Assembly (NCBI RefSeq): GCF_021412585.1
Contig: NZ_JAKCMI010000009.1
Span: 1-64,000 of the forward strand
Direction of reading: 5' to 3'
Origin: Halomonas alkalisoli
GTDB taxonomy: Bacteria > Pseudomonadota > Gammaproteobacteria > Pseudomonadales > Halomonadaceae
Length of the DNA stretch: 64,000 nt
Shown here: positions 26,566 through 37,649 of the stretch, piece by piece
Position numbering within the stretch: position 1 is the first letter of the stretch
Layout of the letters: each line of letters begins with the position of its first letter
The notes under the pieces: generated by a model
Seen by the model: the letters and a program-made list of their open reading frames with translations, nothing else
Told to the model about the DNA's origin: nothing
The model's database searches: none
Translations under genes and position numbers: made by a program

Positions 26566-27041
26566 ACGTTGTTACCATTTCAGGCGCCCGTGCCTCGGGC
26601 ACCTGTCGCGCGGCCAGCCACCGGCCGCTGCGCTGGCTGGCCGGAGCGGCCCTGGTGCTGGCCGCCGGCACCGCTCAGGCTCAGTGCAGTGTCAGTGCCA
26701 CTGGGCTGGGTTTTGCCGGTTATGACGTCTTCACTGCAACGCACAATGATAGCAGCGCCACCATCACGGTAAGCTGCAGCGAAGCCACTGGATACAGCCT
26801 CGCACTGAGCTCTGCCCATGGCAGTCCCCAGCAGCCATTGCTGAGCAGCAGCGACGATACTCTCGATTACCGGTTGCACCAGGATGCGGCCCGCTCATTG
26901 GTCTGGGGCGAGGGATCGTTCAGTCTCAGCGGCAACACCGACGGCACGCAAGAGCACACCGTTTATGGACGTATTCCGGCGGGTCAGAATGTCCGAGTGG
27001 GCAACTACACGGACACCATCACCGTGACACTGGAATTCTAG
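26562..27041 (+). CDS. Spore coat U domain fimbrial subunit, second pilin or tip protein
   Basis: 159 residues. A long N-terminus (MNVVTISGARASGTCRA...) leads into a signal peptide ending AQAQC. One SCPU domain follows: CSVSATGLGFAGYDVFTAT, ATITVSCSEATGYSLALS, LDYRLHQDA, EHTVYGRIPAGQ and a final strand DTITVTLEF. It overlaps the usher stop by 4 bp. In Csu-type operons the last gene is usually a larger two-domain tip adhesin; here it has one domain, so it may be a minor pilin or a reduced tip. The presence of a complete donor-like strand suggests a polymerising subunit. Confidence 0.85.
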   Translation: MNVVTISGARASGTCRAASHRPLRWLAGAALVLAAGTAQAQCSVSATGLGFAGYDVFTATHNDSSATITVSCSEATGYSLALSSAHGSPQQPLLSSSDDTLDYRLHQDAARSLVWGEGSFSLSGNTDGTQEHTVYGRIPAGQNVRVGNYTDTITVTLEF

Positions 27042-27432
27042 GCAATGGAGATACCGGCATTATAAATGCGCTTAGGCTTATTCAGTAATGGCTGTAGTAC
27101 GAGATTCTGTGCGCAAACCCGCACATCACACCACCTCCCCCGTGCGGGATTCCGGCCCATTCCCCACCCAGCATGCTTCGACTAAAGTCGAACTCCTCTA
27201 TCACAACCCCATGAAACACCGGGCATTGCACTAAGAAGGCATGGCCGTTGCGTTGTCATGGCGTTGATATCACTCCGGCCTGGCTCGGCAACTTCCGCAA
27301 CCGGTGACCATACTGGGAGGCGACGAGCCTGGCCTCCCCGGCGGCATCCCGACCCCTGCCGTCAGCCAGCTCGAGGGGCAGCGGTCATCGGCGCCGCTGT
27401 CATCGCGAGTGAAAGCGAGCGAGGAAAAGCAC
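27042..27432. other. Intergenic region between the pilus operon and maeB
   Basis: About 390 bp without a gene. CCCGCAC (27118-27124) and GTGCGGG (27142-27148) form a stem that may end the pilus transcript, but no T-run follows. GGGAGGC/GCCTCCC (27315-27338) forms a smaller stem in the maeB leader. No clear promoter consensus was identified. Confidence 0.4.
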
Positions 27433-29703
<2,271 letters not shown>

Positions 29704-29739
29704 CTAGAACAATTCCGACCCAATCAAGGGAGACGATCC

Positions 29740-32403
29740 ATGGCATTCGAAAACTACAGCGACTTCGATCCCCAGGAAACCCGGGAGTGGCAGGAAGCCG
29801 TCGATGTGGTGGTGGAGCGGGTGGGCCCCGAGCGGGCCACCTACCTGCTGCACAAGGCGGTGGAAGAAGCCTACCGGACCGGCGCCGAGGCGCCGGACAC
29901 CACCCGCACGCCCTATGTGAACACCATACCGCCCCACAAGGAGGCCAAGCTGCCCGGCGACGAGGCCTTGCTGCAGCGTCTGATCGCCTACCTGCGCTGG
30001 AACGCCATGGCGATGGTGGTGCGCGCCAACAAGAAGCCCGCCGAACCCGGGGGGCATATCGCCAGCTACCAGTCCTCGGCGGTGATGTACGAGGTGGGCT
30101 TCAATCACTTCTGGCAGGCCCCCACCGACGGCCACGGGGGAGACATCATCTATTTCCAGGGGCACTGCGCCCCGGGCATCTACGCACGGGCGTTCCTGGA
30201 GGGGCGGCTCACCGAGGAGCAGCTGGAGAACTTCCGCCTGGAGGTGGATGGCAAGGGGATCTCCTCCTATCCCCACCCCTATCTGATGCCGGACTTCTGG
30301 CAGGTCTCCACCGTCTCCATGGGCCTGGGGCCGATCATGGCTATCTATCAGGCACGGTTCATGAAGTACCTCCACCACCGGGGGCTGGCCGATACCGAGG
30401 GACGCAAGGTCTGGGCGTTCCTGGGTGACGGCGAGATGGACGAGCCCCAGTCCCAGGGTGCCATCGCCCTGGCCAGCCGCGAAAAGCTCGACAACCTGAT
30501 CTTCGTGATCAACTGCAATTTGCAGCGCCTGGACGGCCCGGTGCGGGGCAACAGCAAGATCGTCCAGGAACTGGAGGGCAACTTCCGGGGCGCGGGCTGG
30601 AACGTCATCAAGTGCCTGTGGGGGTCGGGCTGGGACGAGCTGCTGGCCAAGGACACCAAGGGGCTGTTGCGCCAGCGCATGGAGGAGTGCGTCGACGGCG
30701 AGTATCAGAACTTCAAGGTCAAGGGTGGCGGCTACATCCGCGAGCACTTCTTCGGCAAGTATCCGGAGCTCAAGGAGATGGTCGCCCATATGTCGGACGA
30801 CGACATCTACTACAAGCTGATCCGCGGTGGCCACGACCCGCAGAAGGTCTACGCGGCCTATCACGCGGCGGTCAACACCCGGGACAAGCCCTCGGTGCTG
30901 CTGATGAAGACCGTCAAGGGCTACGGCATGGGCGAAGGGGGCGAGGGCCAGAACATCACTCACCAGAAGAAGAAGCTGGGCGAGGATAACCTCAGGTACT
31001 TCCACCAGCGCTTCGACCTGCCCTTGAGCGACGAGCAGGTCACCAAGGCGGCGTTCTTCAAGCCCCCCGAGGAGAGCGCCGAGATGCAGCTCCTGCATGG
31101 GCAGCGCAAGGCGCTGGGCGGCTACCTGCCCCAGCGCCAGCGCAACGGCGATCGGCTCGAGGCGCCCCCCCTGGAGATGTTCAAGCAGGTGCTGGCGGAC
31201 ACCGGTGAGCGCACCATGTCCACCACCATGGCCATGGTGCGCATCATGGTCTCCCTGGCCCGGGACAAGACCCTGGGGCCGCGGCTGACCCCGATCGTCG
31301 CCGACGAGTCGCGCACCTTCGGCATGGAGGGCATGTTCCGGCAGATCGGTATCTATGCCCCCGAAGGGCAGAAGTACGTGCCCATGGACGCCGAGGAGAT
31401 CATGCCCTACCGGGAGGACCAGAAGGGCCAGATCCTGCAGGAGGGCATCAACGAGGACGGGGCCATGTCGTCGTGGATCGCCGTGGCCACGTCGTACAGC
31501 AACCACGGGGTCACCATGATCCCGTTCTATGTCTACTACTCCATGTTCGGCTTCCAGCGCATCGGCGATCTGGCCTGGGCGGCCGGGGACATGCTGGCAC
31601 GGGGTTTCCTGATCGGCGGCACCTCGGGGCGCACCACCCTGAACGGCGAGGGCTTGCAGCACCAGGACGGGCACAGCCAGCTGTTTGCCCAGTTCATCCC
31701 CAACTGCATCGCCTATGACCCCACCTTCCACTACGAGGTGGCGGTGATCGTGCGCGATGGTCTCAAGCGCATGTACGAGGATCAGGAGAACGTCTTCTAC
31801 TACATCACCACGCTGAACGAGAACTACCATCATCCGGCACTTCCCGATGGCGCCGAAGAGGGCATCATCAAGGGCATGTACTCCTTCAGCAAGGCCAAGG
31901 GCAAGGGGCCGCGGGTACAGCTGCTGGGCTGTGGCAGCATCCTCAACGAGGTGATTGCCGCGGTGGACCTGCTGCGTGACGACTGGGGCGTAGCGGCCGA
32001 CGTCTGGAGTTGCCCGAGCTTCAATGAACTGGCCCGTGACGGCCACGCCGTCAAGCGCTGGAACCGGCTGCATCCCGGGAAGAAAGCGCGCAAGAGCCAT
32101 GTCGAGGCGTGCCTGGAAGGCACCGAAGGGCCGGTCATCGCCTCCACCGACTACATCCGGATGTTCGCCGAACAGATCCGCCCCTTCGTGCCGCGGCGTT
32201 ACGAGGTACTGGGTACCGACGGCTTCGGCCGCTCCGACAGCCGCGAGGCCCTGCGCCGCCATTTCGAGGTGGATCGTCATTACGTCACCCTGGCCGCGCT
32301 GCAGGCCCTGGTCGACGAGGGCAAGCTCAAGAGCGGCAAGGTCCGGGACGCCATCGCGAAATACGGCATCGACCCCGAAAAGCCCAACCCCCTGTACGCC
32401 TGA
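29740..32403 (+). CDS. aceE: Pyruvate dehydrogenase E1 component (homodimeric)
   Basis: 887 residues, typical of the alpha2-type AceE. The thiamine diphosphate motif is GDGEMDEPQSQGAIALASRE (about 229-248), ending in VINCN. Further landmarks: YVNTIPPHKEAKLPGDE near the N-terminus, VKGYGMGEGGEGQNITHQ and the transketolase C-terminal WSCPSFNELARDG. It decarboxylates pyruvate and reductively acetylates the lipoyl domains of E2 (and here also of E3). Start preceded by AAGGGAGA. It is the first gene of aceE-aceF-lpdA. Confidence 0.98.
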   Translation: MAFENYSDFDPQETREWQEAVDVVVERVGPERATYLLHKAVEEAYRTGAEAPDTTRTPYVNTIPPHKEAKLPGDEALLQRLIAYLRWNAMAMVVRANKKPAEPGGHIASYQSSAVMYEVGFNHFWQAPTDGHGGDIIYFQGHCAPGIYARAFLEGRLTEEQLENFRLEVDGKGISSYPHPYLMPDFWQVSTVSMGLGPIMAIYQARFMKYLHHRGLADTEGRKVWAFLGDGEMDEPQSQGAIALASREKLDNLIFVINCNLQRLDGPVRGNSKIVQELEGNFRGAGWNVIKCLWGSGWDELLAKDTKGLLRQRMEECVDGEYQNFKVKGGGYIREHFFGKYPELKEMVAHMSDDDIYYKLIRGGHDPQKVYAAYHAAVNTRDKPSVLLMKTVKGYGMGEGGEGQNITHQKKKLGEDNLRYFHQRFDLPLSDEQVTKAAFFKPPEESAEMQLLHGQRKALGGYLPQRQRNGDRLEAPPLEMFKQVLADTGERTMSTTMAMVRIMVSLARDKTLGPRLTPIVADESRTFGMEGMFRQIGIYAPEGQKYVPMDAEEIMPYREDQKGQILQEGINEDGAMSSWIAVATSYSNHGVTMIPFYVYYSMFGFQRIGDLAWAAGDMLARGFLIGGTSGRTTLNGEGLQHQDGHSQLFAQFIPNCIAYDPTFHYEVAVIVRDGLKRMYEDQENVFYYITTLNENYHHPALPDGAEEGIIKGMYSFSKAKGKGPRVQLLGCGSILNEVIAAVDLLRDDWGVAADVWSCPSFNELARDGHAVKRWNRLHPGKKARKSHVEACLEGTEGPVIASTDYIRMFAEQIRPFVPRRYEVLGTDGFGRSDSREALRRHFEVDRHYVTLAALQALVDEGKLKSGKVRDAIAKYGIDPEKPNPLYA

Positions 32404-32420
32404 GCCGGAGGAGAAGAAAA

Positions 32421-33701
32421 GTGGCTATCCAAGACATCAAGGTACCGGACATCGGCGACTACACCGATGTCCCGATCATCGAAATCCACGTCCAGGCCGG
32501 CGACAAGATCCAGGTCGAGGACCCGCTGATCACCGTGGAGTCCGACAAGGCCTCCATGGACGTGCCTGCGCCTGCCGCGGGTACGGTCAAGGAGGTCAGG
32601 GTCAAGCTCGGTGACACGGTCTCCGAGGGTTCGACGATTCTGATGCTGGAGGCGGAAGGAGCGGGAGAGGGGGATTCACCCTCCGCCCCTGCGCCCTCGC
32701 CCGCCGAGGAAGCCGGGAACAGGCCGCCACCGTCGGCGGCTCCTTCCAGCAGCGCACCGCCGACCGGCCAGATCGCGGATTTCAGCCGGGTTCACGCCAG
32801 CCCCTCGGCTCGCCGCCTGGCCCGCGAGCTGGAGGTGGACCTGCCCCGAGTGCCGCCGACCGGCCTCAAGGGCCGGGTCACCCAGGAGGACATCCGCAGC
32901 TTCGCCAAGGGTGGCGCCCCGGCGGCGGCTAGCGCTTCAACTGGCGCTCCAACCGCTGGCGGGGGCCTGGATCTGCTGCCCTGGCCCAAGGTCGACTTCA
33001 GCAAGTTCGGCCCGGTGGAGACCCAGCCGCTGTCGCGCATCAAGAAGATCTCCGGCGCCAACCTGCATCGCAACTGGGTGCAGATTCCCCACGTCACCAA
33101 CCACGACGAGGCCGACATCACCGACCTGGAGGCCTTCCGGGTGCAGTTCAACAAGGCCAACGAGAAGGCCGGCATCAAGGTCAGCATGCTGGCGTTCATG
33201 ATCAAGGCCGCGGTCGCCTCCCTGAAGCAGTTCCCCGAGTTCAATGCCTCCCTGGACGGCGACAACCTGATCCTCAAGCAGTACTACCACATCGGCTTCG
33301 CCGCCGACACGCCCAACGGCCTGGTGGTGCCGGTGATCCGCGACGCGGACCAGAAAGGCGTGGCCGAGATCGCCCAGGAAATGGGGGCGCTGGCCAAGCT
33401 GGCCCGCGACGGCAAGCTCAAGCCCGACCAGATGCAGGGCGGCTGTTTCACCATCTCCTCGCTCGGCGGGATCGGCGGGCTCTATTTCACGCCCATTATC
33501 AACGCCCCGGAAGTGGCCATCATGGGCGTGTGTCGCTCCTACTGGAAGCAGGTCTCGCCGGACGGCAAGCAGTCGGAGTGGCGGTTCGTGCTGCCCCTGT
33601 CGCTGTCCTGGGATCACCGGGTGATCGACGGCGCCGCCGCGGCCCGTTTCAACGTCCATTTCGCCAACCTGCTCGCCGACATGCGGCGCATCATCATGTG
33701 A
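32421..33701 (+). CDS. aceF: Pyruvate dehydrogenase E2, dihydrolipoyl acetyltransferase (single lipoyl domain)
   Basis: 426 residues from GTG 32421, with GGAGGAG 8 nt upstream. One lipoyl domain (1-75, lysine in ESDKASMDVP), an Ala/Pro/Ser linker, a peripheral-subunit-binding domain (HASPSARRLARELEVDL, near 125-160) and the catalytic core ending with the active-site His in SWDHRVIDGAAAARF. It moves acetyl groups to CoA and forms the complex core. Many gammaproteobacterial AceF proteins carry two or three lipoyl domains; this one has a single domain, while the adjacent E3 carries two. Confidence 0.96.
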   Translation: MAIQDIKVPDIGDYTDVPIIEIHVQAGDKIQVEDPLITVESDKASMDVPAPAAGTVKEVRVKLGDTVSEGSTILMLEAEGAGEGDSPSAPAPSPAEEAGNRPPPSAAPSSSAPPTGQIADFSRVHASPSARRLARELEVDLPRVPPTGLKGRVTQEDIRSFAKGGAPAAASASTGAPTAGGGLDLLPWPKVDFSKFGPVETQPLSRIKKISGANLHRNWVQIPHVTNHDEADITDLEAFRVQFNKANEKAGIKVSMLAFMIKAAVASLKQFPEFNASLDGDNLILKQYYHIGFAADTPNGLVVPVIRDADQKGVAEIAQEMGALAKLARDGKLKPDQMQGGCFTISSLGGIGGLYFTPIINAPEVAIMGVCRSYWKQVSPDGKQSEWRFVLPLSLSWDHRVIDGAAAARFNVHFANLLADMRRIIM

Positions 33702-33713
33702 GGAATCGACGAC

Positions 33714-35825
33714 ATGGCCAATGCAATCGAAGTCAAGGTGCCCGATATCGGCGATTTCAAGGACGTCGAGATCATCGAAGTGCTGGTCAAGCCGGGCGAT
33801 GCGATCGACATCGAAACCCCGCTGATCACCCTGGAGACCGACAAGGCCTCCATGGACGTGCCGTCCCCGATATCGGGCACGGTCGGAGAGCTCAAGGTCA
33901 AGGAGGGGGACAAGGTCTCCGAAGGCTCGACCATCCTGATGCTGGAGCCGGCCGAGACCGGATCCCGGGTGGCTGACCACGAACCGCATCCGACGGTCCA
34001 TAACAAAGGGGTTGGCTCGGCGGCGCCCGGCGATGCCGGCGGTGGTTATGGCGGCGGCAGCCTGGAAGAGGTTCGGGTGCCGGACATCGGCGATTTCGGC
34101 GACGTTCCGATCATCGAAGTGCTGGTACGCGCGGGCGATACCATCCGTGCCGAGGACCCGCTGATCACCGTGGAGTCCGACAAGGCCTCCATGGACGTGC
34201 CCGCGCCCAAGGCCGGCAAGGTCAGCGAGGTGCTGGTGACGGTCGGCGACAAGGTCTCGCAAGGCTCGCCGATCCTGATGCTGGAAGCGGAAGGCAAGTC
34301 CCCCGCCGCCCCACCCGCTGCCGCCGGGGGAGCAGGCGAACAGAAAGCGGCTGCGCCCGCCCCGAAGGCGGCCACCCATACCGGCGGGGCCGACCTCGAA
34401 TGCGAGATGCTGGTGCTCGGCGCCGGGCCGGGCGGCTACTCGGCCGCCTTCCGGTCCGCCGACCTGGGGATGAAGACCGTGCTGGTGGAACGCTATGCCA
34501 ACCTCGGCGGGGTCTGCCTGAACGTCGGCTGCATCCCCTCCAAGGCGCTGCTGCATGTGGCGGCGGTCACCGACGCGGCCAATGACCTGGCCGATCACGG
34601 CATCGCCTTCGGCAAGCCGAAGATCGATCTCGACAAACTGCGCGGCTGGAAGGAAAAGGTCGTCGGCAAGCTCACCGGGGGCCTGGCCGGCATGGCCAAG
34701 GCACGCAAGGTCCAGACGGTGCGCGGGGTAGGGAAATTCCTCGACCCGCATCACCTGGAAGTCACCCTGACCAGCGGCGACGGCCAGGAGCCGACCGGCG
34801 ACAAGCAGGTGGTGAAGTTCGACAAGTGCATCATCGCCGCCGGTTCGCAGTCGGTGACACTCCCCTTCATTCCCGACGACCCCCGGGTGGTCGACTCCAC
34901 CGGCGCCCTGGAACTGACCTCCATCCCCAAGCGCATGCTGGTCATCGGCGGCGGCATCATCGGCCTGGAGATGGCCACGGTCTACTCCAGCCTGGGCACC
35001 CGCATCGACGTGGTCGAGATGCTCGACGGGCTGATGGCCGGCGCCGACCGCGACCTGGTCAAGGTCTGGGAGAAGGTCAACACGCCGCGCTTCGACAAGG
35101 TGATGCTCAAGACCCGGACCACCGCCGTGAAGGCCCAGAAGAACGGCCTCAAGGTCAGCTTCGAGGGCGACAACGCCCCCGCCGAGCCACAGCTGTACGA
35201 CATGATCCTGCAGTCGGTCGGGCGCAGCCCCAACGGCAACAAGATCGGTGCCGAGAACGCCGGCGTGGCGGTGGACGAACGCGGCTTCATCGCCACCGAC
35301 AAGCAGATGCGCACCAACGTCGGGCACATCTTCGCCATCGGCGACATCATCGGCCAGCCGATGCTGGCCCACAAGGCGGTGCATGAGGCCCATGTCGCGG
35401 CGGAAGCCGCCGCCGGCCAGAAGAGTTTCTTCGATACCCGCCAGATTCCCTCGGTGGCCTACACCGACCCGGAAGTGGCCTGGGCCGGCAAGACCGAGGC
35501 CGAATGCAAGGCCGAGGGCATCAAGTACGGCAAGGCGGTATTCCCCTGGGCGGCCAGCGGTCGGGCGATCGCCAACGGCCGCGACGAAGGGTTCACCAAG
35601 CTGCTGTTCGACGAGGAGACCCATCGCATCATCGGCGGCGCCATCGTCGGCACCCAGGCGGGGGACCTGATCAGCGAGCTGTGTCTGGCCATCGAGATGG
35701 GCTGCGACCCGGTCGACATCGGCAAGACCATCCACCCGCATCCGACCCTGGGCGAGTCGGTCGGCATGGCCGCCGAACTGTTCGAAGGCGTCTGTACCGA
35801 TCTGCCGCCGCAGAAGAAGCGTTAG
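33714..35825 (+). CDS. lpdA: Dihydrolipoyl dehydrogenase E3 with two N-terminal lipoyl domains
   Basis: 703 residues, against about 470 for ordinary E3. Lipoyl domain 1 spans about 1-80 (lysine in ETDKASMDVP); a linker includes GGGYGGGS; lipoyl domain 2 spans about 117-195 (ESDKASMDVP); an Ala/Pro linker follows, then the E3 body from about 225: VLGAGPGGYSAAFRSADLG (FAD), the redox pair GGVCLNVGCIPSK, GGGIIGLEMATVYSSLG (NAD), FAIGDIIGQPMLAHKA and the terminal HPHPTLGESVGMAAE with the catalytic His. It reoxidises dihydrolipoyl groups. E3 with one lipoyl domain is known in Neisseria and Cupriavidus; two is less usual. It is 12 bp from aceF. Confidence 0.97.
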   Translation: MANAIEVKVPDIGDFKDVEIIEVLVKPGDAIDIETPLITLETDKASMDVPSPISGTVGELKVKEGDKVSEGSTILMLEPAETGSRVADHEPHPTVHNKGVGSAAPGDAGGGYGGGSLEEVRVPDIGDFGDVPIIEVLVRAGDTIRAEDPLITVESDKASMDVPAPKAGKVSEVLVTVGDKVSQGSPILMLEAEGKSPAAPPAAAGGAGEQKAAAPAPKAATHTGGADLECEMLVLGAGPGGYSAAFRSADLGMKTVLVERYANLGGVCLNVGCIPSKALLHVAAVTDAANDLADHGIAFGKPKIDLDKLRGWKEKVVGKLTGGLAGMAKARKVQTVRGVGKFLDPHHLEVTLTSGDGQEPTGDKQVVKFDKCIIAAGSQSVTLPFIPDDPRVVDSTGALELTSIPKRMLVIGGGIIGLEMATVYSSLGTRIDVVEMLDGLMAGADRDLVKVWEKVNTPRFDKVMLKTRTTAVKAQKNGLKVSFEGDNAPAEPQLYDMILQSVGRSPNGNKIGAENAGVAVDERGFIATDKQMRTNVGHIFAIGDIIGQPMLAHKAVHEAHVAAEAAAGQKSFFDTRQIPSVAYTDPEVAWAGKTEAECKAEGIKYGKAVFPWAASGRAIANGRDEGFTKLLFDEETHRIIGGAIVGTQAGDLISELCLAIEMGCDPVDIGKTIHPHPTLGESVGMAAELFEGVCTDLPPQKKR

Positions 35826-35870
35826 GAGCCTGAACATGCCTGAATGCAAACAAGGAAGGAGGGCATCACA

Positions 35871-37493
35871 ATGGCCGAGCAACCTCGCCAGCAAGGGGAA
35901 TACGAAGACTTTTCCGGGGAGCAAGCGCCCGGTGGGCGATCCGCGAAAATGACATGGGGCCTGCGCGCCTTCGGGTTGGTCATGGCGCTGCTGGTCTGGC
36001 TCGCCATGGGCCAGGCCGAAGGGCTGTCGTCGGACGCGCGCTGGGTCGCGACGATCGCCACCCTGATGGCGGTCTGGTGGATGACCGAGGCGATCCCGCT
36101 CTCGGCCACATCCCTGTTGCCGATCGTGCTGATCCCGATGGTGACGGAGCGGACCGTGGGCCAGGCCACGGCACCCTACGCCAGTCCCATCGTCTTTCTA
36201 TTCCTCGGCGGCTTCCTGATCGCCATCGCCATGGAGAAATGGAACCTCCACCGACGCATTGCGCTGCTGACGCTGGCACGGGTGGGTGTCGAGCCGAAGC
36301 GCATCGTGCTCGGGATGATGCTCGCCACGGGCTTCCTGTCGATGTGGGTATCCAATACCGCGACGACGCTGATGATGCTGCCGATCGGGCTCTCCGTGCT
36401 GGCCCTGGTCGCAGAGCGTAGCGGCGAGTCGCTGAAGACGGCCACGCCCGGGCACGACCCCGCAGGCCACGAACATGACCACCACCGGCCCGGTCATGTG
36501 GACTTCATCTTCGACGACAACATCAAGCGGTTCGGCCTCTGCCTGCTCCTGGCGATCGCCTGGTCGGCGAGCATGGGCGGCCTCGGTACCCTGCTCGGCA
36601 GCCCGCCGAACGCCATCGTCGCCGGCTATGCCGCCGACGAACTGGGGCGCAACATCGGCTTCCTCGAGTGGATGATGCTCGGCGTGCCGCTGGCCTTCAC
36701 CTTCATCCTGGTGGGCTGGGTGCTGATGACCCGGGTGCTCTACCCGTTCAAGGTCGAGGAGATCCCCGGCGGAAAAGAGATGATCGATGGGGAGATCCAG
36801 AAGCTCGGCACCTTCAGTCAGGGTGAGAAGATGGTGCTGTTGGTGTTCCTCTCGGCGGCGTTCCTCTGGGTCGTACCCGGCGTACTCGGCAACATCCCGG
36901 GCGTAGGCCAGTGGCTGGGGCCGCTGGGCAATCTCGATGACACCGCCATCGCCGTGGCCGCCGGCATCGCGATGTTCATCCTGCCCGGGAGAGGCCGCAG
37001 CGAGATGGTGCTGACCTGGCAGGATGCCGAGGACGGGCTGCCCTGGGGCGTACTGCTGCTGTTCGGTGGCGGCCTGAGCCTCGCCGGCGCCGTCGCCGCG
37101 TCCGGCCTCGACAGCTGGTTCGGCCAGCAGGTCACGGGCCTCGGCATGCTGCCGATCATCCTGTTGGTCGCCGCCGTGGCCACGATCATCCTGTTCCTGA
37201 CCGAGGTGACCAGCAATACGGCGACCGCCGCGACCTTCATCCCCGTGCTCGGGGGCGTTGCGCTCGGTATCGGCGCCGACCCGATGACGCTGCTGATCCC
37301 GGCGGCCTTCGCCGCGACCTGCGCCTTCATGCTGCCGGTCGGTACGCCCCCGAACGCCATTGTCTTCGGCACCGGTGCGGTCACCATCGCCCAGATGGCC
37401 CGTGGCGGGGTCGTACTCAACGTCATCGGTATCGTCTTGATCACCCTCTTCTGCTACCTGATCGGCGGCTTCGCGCTCGGGCTGCAGTTCTGA
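35871..37493 (+). CDS. SLC13/DASS-family Na+-coupled carboxylate or anion transporter
   Basis: 540 residues from ATG 35871, preferred over ATG 35844 because GGAAGGAGGG lies 9 nt upstream. About 11-12 transmembrane segments. The two SNT motifs of the DASS fold are present: VSNTATTLMMLPIG near 165 and TSNTATAATFIPVLGG near 450, with paired re-entrant signatures SPPNAIVAG and GTPPNAIVFG. A His-rich cytoplasmic stretch, HEHDHHRPGH, lies near 200. The family moves C4-dicarboxylates, citrate or sulfate with Na+. Its position after maeB-aceEF-lpdA favours dicarboxylates, but the substrate cannot be read. Confidence 0.92.
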   Translation: MAEQPRQQGEYEDFSGEQAPGGRSAKMTWGLRAFGLVMALLVWLAMGQAEGLSSDARWVATIATLMAVWWMTEAIPLSATSLLPIVLIPMVTERTVGQATAPYASPIVFLFLGGFLIAIAMEKWNLHRRIALLTLARVGVEPKRIVLGMMLATGFLSMWVSNTATTLMMLPIGLSVLALVAERSGESLKTATPGHDPAGHEHDHHRPGHVDFIFDDNIKRFGLCLLLAIAWSASMGGLGTLLGSPPNAIVAGYAADELGRNIGFLEWMMLGVPLAFTFILVGWVLMTRVLYPFKVEEIPGGKEMIDGEIQKLGTFSQGEKMVLLVFLSAAFLWVVPGVLGNIPGVGQWLGPLGNLDDTAIAVAAGIAMFILPGRGRSEMVLTWQDAEDGLPWGVLLLFGGGLSLAGAVAASGLDSWFGQQVTGLGMLPIILLVAAVATIILFLTEVTSNTATAATFIPVLGGVALGIGADPMTLLIPAAFAATCAFMLPVGTPPNAIVFGTGAVTIAQMARGGVVLNVIGIVLITLFCYLIGGFALGLQF

Positions 37494-37503
37494 TCCCGGA
37501 TGG

Positions 37504-37538
37504 GCGGTACAGGCAGTCAATAGCCACTGCCGTACCGC
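37504..37538 (+). terminator. Hairpin after the SLC13 gene
   Basis: GCGGTAC-A-GGCAGT (37504-37517) pairs with ACTGCC-GTACCGC (37526-37538) with one bulged A and an 8-nt loop. It begins 10 bp past the stop codon and lacks a clear T-run, so it is a likely but unproven terminator. Confidence 0.5.
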
Positions 37539-37649
37539 TTCAGTAGAATGCCCTCAGTCCTCTGGCCGGGCAGCACCCTGTCAGTCCCGGCGGCGATTGA
37601 AAGCCCAGCCACCCTGTTTCAAGATCCAGCATAACGAGTCGAGGTACGG

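Noticed and set aside
29704..35924. Very long antisense open frames opposite aceE, aceF and lpdA (over 850 and 990 codons)
   Set aside because: They mirror genes with very high GC at third positions, are rich in His, Gly, Val and Leu typical of such shadows, and match no family.
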